Assembly (NCBI GenBank): GCA_025359905.1
Contig: JANYDF010000057.1
Span: 1-59,001 of the forward strand
Source of the DNA: Rhodospirillales bacterium
Lineage (GTDB): Bacteria; Pseudomonadota; Alphaproteobacteria; Acetobacterales; Acetobacteraceae
Direction: 5' to 3'
DNA length: 59,001 bases
Shown: in pieces, positions 31,978-40,703 of the stretch
Layout of the letters: every line of letters starts with the position of its first letter
Position numbering within the stretch: position 1 is the first letter of the stretch
Program-made: the position numbers and the translations under genes
The notes under the pieces: generated by a model
Told to the model about the DNA's origin: nothing
What the model saw: the letters and a program-made list of their open reading frames with translations, nothing else
The model's database searches: none

Positions 31978-32739
31978 ATGAACCGCCTTGGCCCGTCGCC
32001 GCGCAATAGTTGGAACGTCTCGCCCGGCGCCGCCGACCTCGTGCGGGCGCCAGTGCCGCCGCGCCCGGTGGGCTTCGCGGCTTTGCCGAAACCGGTGACA
32101 ATCGATCTCGCGCGCACCGCGATCATTGTGGTTGATATGCAAAACGATTTCTGCCACCCGGACGGCTGGCTGGCAGGCATTGGGGTGGATGTGAGCGGCG
32201 CGCGGGGGCCGATTGCGCCGCTGACCCGCCTGTTGCCGGTGCTGCGCGATACCGGCGTGCCTGTGGTGTGGGTGAACTGGGGCACGCGCCCGGACCGGCT
32301 GAACCTGTCGCCGGCACTGCGGCATGTCTATGACCCATCTGGCACCGGCGCGGGCCTGGGCGATCCGTCACCGCGCACGGGGGCGCGCGTGTTGCAGGCT
32401 GGCAGTTGGTCGGCCCAAGTCGTTGATGAATTGCCGGCCGCGCCGCGTGATATCCACGTCGCCAAGCACCGCATGAGCGGGTTCTGGGATACGCCGCTGG
32501 ATGCCATTTTGCGCAATCTGGCTGTGACCACGCTGGTGTTTGCCGGCGTCAATCTCGACCAATGCGTGCTGCACACTATGGCCGACGCCAATTTCCTCGG
32601 CTACGACACGCTGCTGGCCGAGGACTGCGCCGCGACCACCAATCCGGCGTTCTGCCGCGATGCCGCATTGTTGAATGTGCGGCAGATTTTCGGCTTCCAT
32701 TTCCTCTCCACCGCCCTGATCGAGGCCATTGCCGCATGA
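31978..32739 (+). CDS. Isochorismatase-fold amidohydrolase
   Basis: This is a 253-residue cysteine hydrolase with an intact triad: Asp53 (VVDMQNDFCHPDGW), Lys163 (VAKHRMSGFW) and Cys196 (NLDQCVLHTMADA). Its longer N-terminus (about 45 residues) resembles RutB/biuret-hydrolase-like amidases acting on ureido or carbamoyl compounds. It sits downstream of the importer and overlaps the cupin gene at ATGA (32736-32739). Together with the nearby creatininase and cytosine-deaminase-like genes it suggests breakdown of a nitrogen-rich small molecule. Exact substrate unknown. Confidence 0.87.
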   Translation: MNRLGPSPRNSWNVSPGAADLVRAPVPPRPVGFAALPKPVTIDLARTAIIVVDMQNDFCHPDGWLAGIGVDVSGARGPIAPLTRLLPVLRDTGVPVVWVNWGTRPDRLNLSPALRHVYDPSGTGAGLGDPSPRTGARVLQAGSWSAQVVDELPAAPRDIHVAKHRMSGFWDTPLDAILRNLAVTTLVFAGVNLDQCVLHTMADANFLGYDTLLAEDCAATTNPAFCRDAALLNVRQIFGFHFLSTALIEAIAA

Positions 32740-33173
32740 TGCAGGTTCCCGTCATCGCGCGCTCGCCCGCCCGTTTGCAGGCGTTCCGCATTGCGCCCAA
32801 CGACAGCAACTACTTCGCCTGTCTGTTCGACCCGATTGCAGACGGCGTCAGCTTCACGCTGGTGGTGGAGATCTTCGAGCCGGGCGGCGCCACGCCGCCG
32901 AACACCCACACCATCGCCTTTGAGTCGTTCTTCGTGCTAGCCGGTACCGGCGTGGCGCGCGCCGATGGCGCGGAGATGCCGATTGGCCCCGGCGACGCCA
33001 TCGTGCTGCGCCCCGGCGTGGAGCATGTGGTGACCAATACCGGGCCGGGCAAACTGTATTGCCTGACCCTGATGACGCCGAACGAGGGTTTCGCCGAATT
33101 GATCCGGGCCGGCACACCGGTGGAACTGACGGACGCCGACCGCGCTGTCATCGCCGGGACGCACCGGCAGTGA
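32736..33173 (+). CDS. Single-domain cupin protein
   Basis: The 145-residue cupin has motif 1 around NTHTIAFESFFVLAGTG and motif 2 at GDAIVLRPGVEHVVTN. Compared with the canonical G(X)5HXH(X)3-4E(X)6G, the metal site appears as H-x-x-x-x-E plus a motif-2 His. It may be a sugar or keto-acid isomerase, a small dioxygenase, or a ligand-binding protein. The ATG at 32736 overlaps the hydrolase stop; an immediately following ATG (32739) is an alternative. It is followed by a broken Rieske oxygenase gene 13 bp later. Confidence 0.82.
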   Translation: MMQVPVIARSPARLQAFRIAPNDSNYFACLFDPIADGVSFTLVVEIFEPGGATPPNTHTIAFESFFVLAGTGVARADGAEMPIGPGDAIVLRPGVEHVVTNTGPGKLYCLTLMTPNEGFAELIRAGTPVELTDADRAVIAGTHRQ

Positions 33174-33186
33174 TGGGCTGCCGGCA

Positions 33187-33998
33187 ATGCTGACCACGCA
33201 GCAGCCGGTGCTGCGCAAATTCTGGTATGCGACGGTGCCGATGGCGCAGTTGCTGGAGGGCCCCAAGCCGTTCCGCCTGCTCGGCCAGGACATTGTGCTG
33301 TTCCTCGGCGCGGACGGTGCGCCTGCGGCGCTGGCCGACCGCTGCAACCGCTGTTCGATATTCCCGAGGACGGCGCTCCGGGCTGGCGGCGCATTCATCA
33401 ATTTTATGACCGCTGGAACACCGCGCCGTTGCGGCTGATGGAAAACAGCTTCGACAACGCGCATTTTTCCTATGTGCATCGCGGCACCTTCGGCGACATG
33501 GCGCAGCCCAAGCCGAAGAAATACGAAATCACTGAGACCGATTACGGGTTTATGGCGGCCACCGTGGTGGATGTGCGCAACCCGCCCAGCGCCTTTCAGG
33601 TGACCGGCGTGACGGAGCCCACCACCACGCGCACCATGCAGAACCACTGGTATTTGCCGTTCTGCCGCCGGTTGGACATGCAATACCCAAGCGGCATCCG
33701 GCACATCATCATCAACTCCGCGACACCGATCGACGATGGCCAAATTCAAATGGTGCAACTGCTTTATCGCAACGACACTGAGGCGGATTGCCCCGCCGAG
33801 ATGTTGATCGCATGGGACGCGGCGATTATTGCCGAGGACCGCGAGATTCTAGAATCAACCGATTGCGACGCGACGCTGGACGTGTCGTTGAAGTTGGAAG
33901 CCCATATGCCGAGCGACCGGCCGGGCCTGATCATGCGCCGCCGCCTGCTGGAACTCCTGGCAGCGCACGGCGAGACCGAAGTGCGGCGCGGTTCCTAG
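33187..33998 (+). pseudogene. Rieske oxygenase pseudogene with the Rieske domain deleted
   Basis: The N-terminal frame (33187 on) reads PVLRKFWYATV, then PFRLLGQDIVLFLG and ALADRC, the standard approach to a Rieske [2Fe-2S] motif. The expected C-x-H...C-x-x-H block never appears. From about 33342 the sequence continues in another frame as LQPLFDIPEDGAPGW, then RLMENSFDNAHFSYVHRG, the start of the catalytic iron domain with its D...H....H site, through to the stop at 33996-33998. Most of the Rieske domain (by family comparison roughly 80-100 residues) is missing and the halves are out of frame. The result cannot be a working oxygenase. The family resembles vanillate-demethylase-like terminal oxygenases. 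Confidence 0.85.
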
Positions 33999-34076
33999 CG
34001 CAAGCTGGCGCCCGCCGGGCGGACTGAGTTTCACCAACGCGCGCCGCTTCGGCACGCAGGCAGAGGGGATGCGAGA

Positions 34077-35054
34077 ATGCGCACAGCGCTGATGGGGCTG
34101 CTCGCCGGAATCGGGGCCGCCGTGGCCCTGGCCGCCGGACCGGCGGCGGCGGACGAAAAGATCGTATTCGCCACCGACTGGAAGGCCGAAGCCGAGCACG
34201 GCGGCTTTTACCAAGCCGTGGTCAAAGGCTTTTACAAGAAGCGCGGCCTGGACGTGACCATTCACGAAGGCGGGCCCGGCATCGACAACCAGCAGCTTAT
34301 TGCCGCCGGTGCTGTCGATATGGCGTTGGGCTCGAACGACTTCTTCCTGCTCAATCTGGTGCAGGCGGGTGCCCCGGTGAAGGCGGTGATGGCGACGTTC
34401 CAGAAGGACCCGCAAATCTTGATGACCCACCCGCGCGACGACATCAAGTCGCTGGCGGACATGAAGGGCAAGCCGATCATGGTGGCAGACGCCACCATAA
34501 ACACGTTCTGGGTTTGGCTGCACGCGCAGTACGGCTTCGAAGATACCCAGATCCGCAAATACACCTTCAATATGGCGCCGTTCTTGGTCGACAAGACCGC
34601 CATTCAACAGGGCTATCTGTCGTCCGAGCCGTTCATCGTCGGCAAGGAAGGCATCACGCCGAAAGTGTTCCTGCTCGCCGATTACGGCTATCCGAGTTAC
34701 GCAGCCATGGTGATGGTGCCGCAGAAGCTGATCGACAGCAAACCGGCCGTGGTAAAAGCGTTTGTCGAGGGCACCATCGAAGGCTGGCACGACTACTTGT
34801 ACGGCGACAATAAGGCCGCCAACGAGTTGATCAAGAAAGACAACCCGGACGAGTCCGACGACATCATCGCCTACGGCATCGCCAAGATGAAGGAATACGG
34901 CATCGTCGACGGCGGCGATGCGGCGAAGAGCGGCATCGGCGTGATGACCGACGCCAAATGGAAAGAATTTTTTGACATCATGGTCAAGCAGAAGGTCTAT
35001 CCGGCCGACCTGAATCTGAAGGCGGCCTATACGCTCGACTTCCTGCCGAAGTAA
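34077..35054 (+). CDS. NMT1/THI5-type ABC substrate-binding protein
   Basis: The 325-residue periplasmic protein has a Sec signal (cleavage near residue 25, GPAAA-DE). Its body shows family blocks FATDWKAEAEHGGFYQAVVKG, DMALGSNDFFLL and LADMKGKPIMV. NMT1-type proteins bind flat heterocycles or small organic molecules such as pyrimidine precursors, sulfonates or riboflavin-like compounds. AGAGGGG at 34062-34068 precedes ATG 34077. No permease or ATPase is co-directional; the matching SsuC/SsuB-type pair lies on the other strand at 39.9-41.5 kb. It likely serves that system, whose operon includes a creatininase and an amidohydrolase. Confidence 0.88.
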   Translation: MRTALMGLLAGIGAAVALAAGPAAADEKIVFATDWKAEAEHGGFYQAVVKGFYKKRGLDVTIHEGGPGIDNQQLIAAGAVDMALGSNDFFLLNLVQAGAPVKAVMATFQKDPQILMTHPRDDIKSLADMKGKPIMVADATINTFWVWLHAQYGFEDTQIRKYTFNMAPFLVDKTAIQQGYLSSEPFIVGKEGITPKVFLLADYGYPSYAAMVMVPQKLIDSKPAVVKAFVEGTIEGWHDYLYGDNKAANELIKKDNPDESDDIIAYGIAKMKEYGIVDGGDAAKSGIGVMTDAKWKEFFDIMVKQKVYPADLNLKAAYTLDFLPK

Positions 35055-35062
35055 CACTGGCG

Positions 35063-35092
35063 GCGCACTCTCCCGCAAGCGGGGGAGTGCGC
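35063..35092. terminator. Long hairpin between convergent genes, candidate bidirectional terminator
   Basis: A 13-bp stem (from GCGCACTCTCCCG at 35063-35075 and its partner at 35080-35092, one G-U pair) is closed by a CAAG tetraloop. It lies 8 bp after the binding-protein stop and 3 bp before the convergent reductase stop at 35096. Neither side has a U-run, so intrinsic termination would be weak. Transcript-end protection is an alternative role. Confidence 0.55.
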
Positions 35093-35095
35093 GGT

Positions 35096-35686
35096 TCAGA
35101 ATGCTTCGAAATGCGCTGCGACTTTGGTCAGAAAACGCTCGCGGCTGGCTTGTGTCGATGTATCGATGCCGTGGTGCACAAGGTAATCCAGCTTCGCGCG
35201 CGGCGCCAGCAGACGCCGGAGCCCGCGCATCAGCACGCGCTTACCAGGGTTGCCCATGTAGAAGCGCATGAACCACCACGGTGACCCAGTGGTGGTCACG
35301 ACGGCGAGCTTACGGATATTGGTCAGCCCCGGCTTGATCGCACCCCCGTGCAGCAACAGGTCGAACGCCACACCGGGCACCCACACACGGTCGAAATAGC
35401 CCTTCAACATTGCGGGCATGCCGTACCACCAGGTCGGCGCGCAAATCACCAAAGCCTCCGCCGCGCGCAACCGCGCGACGTAGCTTTCAATCCCCGCCAA
35501 ATTACTGCCAACGGTGTGGTACGCCGCACGCTCCGCCGCCGTCAGCGCCGGTTGAAAATTCTCCGCGTACAGATCGCAGTCATCGACGTCATGCCCAGCC
35601 CGGCGCAGCGCCGCCAGCACGCAACGATGCAGGGCGGCATTGTAACTGGTGTCTTGCGGATGGGCGTAAATGACATACACGCGCAT
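35096..35686 (-). CDS. Flavodoxin-fold NAD(P)H oxidoreductase (quinone reductase family)
   Basis: This 196-residue protein has the flavodoxin-like fold of NQO1/KefF-type reductases. The MRVYVIYAHPQD phosphate-binding start is followed by the FMN-contact block CAPTWWYGMPAMLKGYFDRV. It should transfer electrons from NAD(P)H to quinones or to a partner enzyme. GGAGG lies 6 nt before ATG 35686, which is 2 nt after the stop of the CocE hydrolase gene. It is the last gene of the long minus-strand operon. The open frame upstream is unrelated sequence. Confidence 0.87.
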   Translation of the reverse strand: MRVYVIYAHPQDTSYNAALHRCVLAALRRAGHDVDDCDLYAENFQPALTAAERAAYHTVGSNLAGIESYVARLRAAEALVICAPTWWYGMPAMLKGYFDRVWVPGVAFDLLLHGGAIKPGLTNIRKLAVVTTTGSPWWFMRFYMGNPGKRVLMRGLRRLLAPRAKLDYLVHHGIDTSTQASRERFLTKVAAHFEAF

Positions 35687-35688
35687 CG

Positions 35689-37263
35689 TCAGCCTCCAAA
35701 TACAATGCGCCCGCCATGACGCAATCGCAGCGTGATGACGCGCGCATCGATGGCACGGGCTTGGGCGGGGTTCTGGCCAGTGCCCGGATTGACCGGAAAA
35801 GCCGGAAACGCAGCGCCCGCCACCGACAGCCGCAATGCCTCGCCCGCTGGCAGCGTCAGGCACGTTCCGCGCATGGCGATGCGCACCGGCCCCGGTTGGC
35901 TCACCCGGCGATAGCCCTCGGCAAACGCCAGCACCTGGCCGTTGGGCCGCACCCGCGACAAGACGCAGGACACGTCGAAATCCGGCGCATCGGCGGTGAT
36001 GTCCAATTCGGCGTGAATGGCGCCAGCAAGCGGCAAGCCGGCGGCAGCCGCTGGGGTGGTGAATGTCAGCACATCCGGGCGCTGATCCACCAACGCGCGA
36101 TCGGCAGCGGCGGCGACGCTTGGCACCGGACGCCAAGGATCGTGCACCAGCGTCTCATGTCCCGCGCTCGTTATAGGTGCTGGCGACAGCACGCCGTCGC
36201 GTTCATGCATCGCGGCCCGCCCGGTGCCGTGGACGAAGAATGTGCCACCCTCGCCCGGCCACGCGGCAAAGTCGCGCCACGCGCACCTTCCCATGTCGAA
36301 CAATCGCACCGGCGGCGCACCGTACTCCGGTGCGTCTTTCAGCCAATGGCCGAACCACGCCACTTGGGCCCGGTCCAAGTCGCCGACAGCCTCCGGCCCA
36401 AAATCCTGCGCGCCGATGCGGCGGCCCCACGGGAAATGCGCCCATGGGCCAACCACCAGCCGCACCGGCACGCGGCCTTGTAGTGCCCGGTATGCTGCCA
36501 GCGTGCCGGGCAGATGCGAATCGAACCAGCCGCCGATCAACAGGCTGGGAATGCCCGCCACGACGATTTGTTCGAGATGGGCAGCAGGTGAAATGCTGTC
36601 CCAATACGGTGCGGCGTGCGGCGTGCCGATCCATTCGGGAAAATGCGAGAGTGCTGCATGGCGCTGCAACACCTCGGGATGCGCGGGCAACGGGCCATGC
36701 AGTGGCAGCGCTTGCGCGGCCCTGCGCAATTCATCGAAAGCCGCGGCGTCGCCAGCCAACTTGGCCGTCTCGGCAGCGATCTGGATTGCCCAGCCCGCCC
36801 CGGCCTGCAAACAAAACGCGCCGCCCTCGTACGCCCAGTCGTTGCGCACATCCCAGCCAATCATCGCCGGGGCCAACGCGCGCAGCGCCGGTGGGGCGTG
36901 TACGGCCGCCAGCAATTGGTTGGTGCCCTGGTAGGAGAAACCGTACATGCCAACCCGGCCATTGCTGCCCGGCAGCGCCGCAGCCCACGCGATGGCTTCG
37001 GCCCCGTCAACGCCGTCGTCCTGCAACGTGCGGAACACACCTTCGGACGTGCCGCGCCCGCGCACATCCTGGATCACCACGATGAAGCCTTGCGCCGCAT
37101 ACCAATCCGGATGGGCGTAACACACCGTGGACGCAATCCGCCGCCCATATGGCTGGCGCATCAGCAGCACCGGATAATTGCCGGGCGCGTCCGGGAAATA
37201 CACGTCGGCGTCCAACCGGACACCGTCACGCGTGAACATCGACAGGGTTTGCGGCAGCCTCAT
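35689..37263 (-). CDS. CocE/NonD-family alpha/beta hydrolase (X-Pro dipeptidyl-peptidase fold)
   Basis: The 524-residue serine hydrolase is of the cocaine esterase/X-prolyl peptidase family. The nucleophile elbow is GMYGFSYQG, the acid Asp is in GGWFDSHLPG, and the catalytic His is in GPWAHFPWG. The C-terminal third is the jelly-roll domain (ELDITADAPDFDVSCVLSRV). It may cleave an ester or amide in the imported compound. ATG 37263 overlaps the stop of the broken FAD-linked oxidase gene (ATGA), so its translation may have been coupled to a gene that is now interrupted. Confidence 0.87.
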   Translation of the reverse strand: MRLPQTLSMFTRDGVRLDADVYFPDAPGNYPVLLMRQPYGRRIASTVCYAHPDWYAAQGFIVVIQDVRGRGTSEGVFRTLQDDGVDGAEAIAWAAALPGSNGRVGMYGFSYQGTNQLLAAVHAPPALRALAPAMIGWDVRNDWAYEGGAFCLQAGAGWAIQIAAETAKLAGDAAAFDELRRAAQALPLHGPLPAHPEVLQRHAALSHFPEWIGTPHAAPYWDSISPAAHLEQIVVAGIPSLLIGGWFDSHLPGTLAAYRALQGRVPVRLVVGPWAHFPWGRRIGAQDFGPEAVGDLDRAQVAWFGHWLKDAPEYGAPPVRLFDMGRCAWRDFAAWPGEGGTFFVHGTGRAAMHERDGVLSPAPITSAGHETLVHDPWRPVPSVAAAADRALVDQRPDVLTFTTPAAAAGLPLAGAIHAELDITADAPDFDVSCVLSRVRPNGQVLAFAEGYRRVSQPGPVRIAMRGTCLTLPAGEALRLSVAGAAFPAFPVNPGTGQNPAQARAIDARVITLRLRHGGRIVFGG

Positions 37264-38613
37264 GCCGCTGTCTGCGCCGCCGCCCAGCCACGCATCTTGC
37301 CTGGATTGAGCAGGCCGAGCGGATCGGCCTCATGCTTGAAGGCCAATTGCGCCGGGTCGGTCTGCTTCATGCCGCCGTCTTCGAGAATGTAAGTGTGCGG
37401 ATCGAACACCGTGATGCCGCGCGCTTCCAGCGCGGCAATAATCTCGCGCAGCCGCGCCTCGGTGGTATATCGGACCAGCGGCAGAGCCACGCAGGCGGCT
37501 TCGCCACCGGCGCGCACGAACTCCAGATGCATCGGCAATTCGTCGCCGTACAGGGCGCAGGTCTCCGCGACCGCCGCCAAGTAGTCCGGGCCGGGAAACC
37601 GCGACTGCAAATAGGTGATGCCGCGATCGACCTTCAGCGCCTGCAACGTGGTGTGGTTCCAGGCAAACTCGAAGGCTGGGACAACGGAGTCGCGCTCGGC
37701 CTCCGCTTCGGTCAGTTTGCGCGCCACGCGCCCGCCATGCTCGGCCAGCATGTCCTCGAAGCTCTCAGCGCTCTGCGCCGCAATCAGGAACATCCCGGCC
37801 GCCTCGCCGGGGTGCAGCGTAGCCTGCAATGGCTTGAAGTAGGCGGCTGCCCCACCATCCACCGTGGTACAAAGCCGCTTAGCGATCCCGTCGGCCCGCG
37901 CGATGGCGTCGCCGAAGTGCGCCAGCGCCATGAAATCGCCAAACGCCACCACGTAATCGACCCAGTCCTGCGCTGGGGCCATTGCGATAGTGAGTTCGGT
38001 GATGATGCCGTTGGTGCCATAAGCGTGATGCACCCGGTTCACCTCCGCCCCGCGCAGTTGCAGCACGCGCGGCACGGCCTCCATCGTCACCACGCGCGCG
38101 CCAAGCAGCGTGCCCAACTCACGCTACATGCCGTAGTTGATCGAACCGACGCCGCCGGAACCCCCCCGCCACGAAGCCGCCGATACTGGCTGTGCGGCGC
38201 GTGGAGGGAAACATGCGCAGTTCCCAGCCCAGCGGTTTGCAGCGTGCCTCGATCTCGCCGAGCTTGGCCCCAGCGCCAACCCGCAGCATGCCGTTGCGCA
38301 GTTCGCCGATGCTGTTGAGTTGCATCAGGTCCAGCACCACGCCGCCATGTAGCGGCATCGCCTGTCCGTAATTGCCGGTACCGCCGCCGCGCGCCGTCAC
38401 CGCAATGCGCTCGGCGTAGCAGCGCCGGATCACCTCGATCACCTCGGCTTCGTCACGCGGGGCCACCACCATATCGGCGGTGACGTGACGCAGTTGCTGC
38501 TTCAATACCGGGCTGTACCAATAGAAGTCGCGCGACCGCTGCTTGACCAGCGCAGGATCGGTCTCGCACGGAATGCCGCCCAGCGATGCGGCGAAGGCGG
38601 CCCAATCGGTCAT
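37260..38613 (-). pseudogene. FAD-linked oxidase pseudogene (frameshift plus nonsense)
   Basis: The N-terminal part (from ATG 38613: MTDWAAFAASLGG) and C-terminal part (to 37260) are the two halves of a roughly 450-residue FAD-binding-4 oxidase of the GlcD/VAO type. The FAD motif RGGGTGNYGQ is intact. At SIGGFVAGG the run of G's on the minus strand (38161-38167) has seven bases where six would keep the frame through SGGVGSINYGM. A TAG (38124-38126) follows in that corrected frame, immediately before RELGTLLGARVV. Two separate lesions make a simple sequencing error unlikely. Both ends keep ATGA overlaps with neighbours, so it was recently functional in the operon. Confidence 0.87.
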
Positions 38614-39893
38614 GGTGCACCCACAATGGCGTCGAGTTCGCGGTAGTCTGGCAGTGTGCGATCGATGGCGCGGCCGTCGCGCAACACCACGCGATCGCTT
38701 TGCGGGCGGCAGAGCCACTCGTTGAACGTGCGGGCACGGAACAGCACCAGATCGGCAGGGGCGCCCACCGCAATCCGCGCACTGGCGAAGCCCGCCACAG
38801 CGGCAGGCGTCACACTGACCGAAGCTGGCCAGTCGCCGACCGGATGATCCAAATGCGCGATTCGGGTCGCCTCGCGATAGACCTCCACCAAATCCATATC
38901 GCCATAGGCGTAGAATGGATCGCGCGAATTGTCGCTGGAGACGCTCACCGCAATTCCGCGCGCGCGCATTTCGTGCAGCAACGTCACACCGCGCCAGCGC
39001 GGTGTGCGGGCAGCGGTGCGGTCTTGCAGATACATGTTGCACATCGGCAGGCTAACCACGGCGATGCGCGCCTGTGCGACTAGATCGAGCGTACGATCAA
39101 CGTCGCCGGGCGCTTGCAGCGCGATGCTGCAACAGTGGCCGGCGACAATCCGGCCAGCGAACTTGCGGTCCAACGCAATCTCGGCAATGCGACGCAGCGA
39201 TGCCGCATGCGGGTCCATCAACTCGTCCACGTGGAAATCGAGGTTCAATCCGCGCCGCTCGGCATGGCCGAAGATGCGCGTCAGATAATCGTCGATCCCC
39301 TGCTCCATATACGGCACGCCGCCCAGAATGCCGCCGGATTCGGCCACCAGATCGGCCAGCCGCCCGAGCCAAACGTCATCCGCCGCCGCTTCCGGGTGGA
39401 ACAGCGCCACTGCCTGCAAGTCGATCCGTCCGCGCCAACGCTCGCGCATGTCGCAGAACACTGGCCAGGAAATCCACGGCTGCTCACCGATACTGTCGAT
39501 ATGAGTACGAATGGCGCGCGTGCCGTGCGCGTAGGCGCAGCGCAGCATAAAATCCATCCGCGCCCGAATATCGGCGGCATTCCAGTTGGCTGCCCGGTCA
39601 GCCCCCACGGTGGACAGTGCGCCCATGCGGGTGCCGTCGGGGTTAGCGGCACGCGGCCAAATTTGCCCCTTGTCGAGATGCGTGTGCAGATCGACGAAGC
39701 ACGGCCAAATCATGCCCCGGTTCATCTCGACGGCGTCGCCAGGAATACTGCCCGGCATACCAAGTCCGGCGATCTTGCCGTCTTCGATCAGGATATCCAG
39801 CGGCACGGTGTCGGCGCCTGACGGCGCATCCACCAGCGCGCTCGGCACTGTGGCATGGCGCAGCACATAGCGCCGTGAAGTCGGCATTTGCAT
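38610..39893 (-). CDS. Cytosine-deaminase-like amidohydrolase
   Basis: The 427-residue amidohydrolase-superfamily protein resembles cytosine deaminase (CodA). The metal site blocks are DLHTHLDKG, FHVDELMD, AGHCCS and SSDNSRDPFYAYGD, matching the order of His, His/Glu, His and Asp in that subgroup. It should deaminate or hydrolyse a pyrimidine-like or cyclic imide ring. ATG 39893 is 3 nt after the permease stop, and the stop overlaps the FAD-oxidase start. Its substrate is probably what the adjacent ABC permease imports. Confidence 0.88.
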   Translation of the reverse strand: MQMPTSRRYVLRHATVPSALVDAPSGADTVPLDILIEDGKIAGLGMPGSIPGDAVEMNRGMIWPCFVDLHTHLDKGQIWPRAANPDGTRMGALSTVGADRAANWNAADIRARMDFMLRCAYAHGTRAIRTHIDSIGEQPWISWPVFCDMRERWRGRIDLQAVALFHPEAAADDVWLGRLADLVAESGGILGGVPYMEQGIDDYLTRIFGHAERRGLNLDFHVDELMDPHAASLRRIAEIALDRKFAGRIVAGHCCSIALQAPGDVDRTLDLVAQARIAVVSLPMCNMYLQDRTAARTPRWRGVTLLHEMRARGIAVSVSSDNSRDPFYAYGDMDLVEVYREATRIAHLDHPVGDWPASVSVTPAAVAGFASARIAVGAPADLVLFRARTFNEWLCRPQSDRVVLRDGRAIDRTLPDYRELDAIVGAP

Positions 39894-39896
39894 CGT

Positions 39897-40703
39897 TCAA
39901 CGCTCCCGTTGCATGGCGCTCTCATGCCAGCGCCGCAGCAGTAGGTTTTGCAGGCCCGCCATCAGCAAAAAGATAAAGATGCCCAGTACGGACAGCATCA
40001 GCAGTGCGGCGAACATGCGCGGGATATTCAGCCGGTTGGCCGATTCCACGATGCGCCACGCCAGCCCCGCCCCGTTGCCGGAACCGGCAACGAACTCGGC
40101 AACCACGGCACCGATCAGCGCCAGCCCGCCGGAGATTTTCATGCCGCCGAGCAAATATGGCAGCGCGGCAGGCAATTGCAGATAGCGCAGCCGCTGCCAC
40201 CGCGTCGCGCCGTACAACTGGAACAGATCGCGCAGATTATGGTCGACGCTTTTCAACCCCAGCGTGGTGTTCGACAGGATCGGAAAGAACGCCACGATGG
40301 TCGCCAGGATCAGCAGCGCGCGATCCACATGCTCGAGCCCAACCCAAATCAGGATGAGCGGCGCTATCGCCACCACCGGCGTCACCTGCAAGATCACCGC
40401 ATAGGGGAAAATGCTGATCTCAATTAGGCGCGACTGCGCCGACAACACCGCCAGCGCCACGCCCAGCCCAAGGGCGATGAAGAACGCCATCAAGGTGATG
40501 CGCAGCGTGATCCACAACGACAGCAGCAACGACGGATAGTCCGTGGTCAGCGACTTGAAGATCAGTGACGGTGCGGGCAGCACGAATTTCGGCACCGCCA
40601 GCCACCAAACCAGTACTTCCCATAGCGCGATCACGAGTACGCCGAGCACCACCGGGACGCCAATCCGAACGCCGATCGGCAGCGCGCGTTGATCGTCATT
40701 CAT
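39897..40703 (-). CDS. SsuC/TauC-type ABC permease
   Basis: This 268-residue inner-membrane permease has about six hydrophobic segments (GVPVVLGVLVIALWEVLVWW, TLRITLMAFFIALGLGVALAV and later ones). Its coupling loop is FQLYGATRWQRLRYLQLPAALPYLLGGM. Proteins of this group work with NMT1/SsuA-type binding proteins, and such a gene lies at 34.1 kb. It overlaps the ATPase stop by ATGA (40700-40703). Confidence 0.9.
   Translation of the reverse strand: MNDDQRALPIGVRIGVPVVLGVLVIALWEVLVWWLAVPKFVLPAPSLIFKSLTTDYPSLLLSLWITLRITLMAFFIALGLGVALAVLSAQSRLIEISIFPYAVILQVTPVVAIAPLILIWVGLEHVDRALLILATIVAFFPILSNTTLGLKSVDHNLRDLFQLYGATRWQRLRYLQLPAALPYLLGGMKISGGLALIGAVVAEFVAGSGNGAGLAWRIVESANRLNIPRMFAALLMLSVLGIFIFLLMAGLQNLLLRRWHESAMQRER

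Noticed and set aside
33187-33438. A genuine 83-residue protein
   Set aside because: It is the clear N-terminus of a Rieske oxygenase truncated at ALADRC, and its last 25 residues are frameshifted reading of the same gene's later part.
37260-38117. A complete 285-residue gene starting at TTG 38117
   Set aside because: It lacks the FAD-binding half and starts inside the conserved block RELGTLLGARVV; the missing half is directly upstream in another frame.
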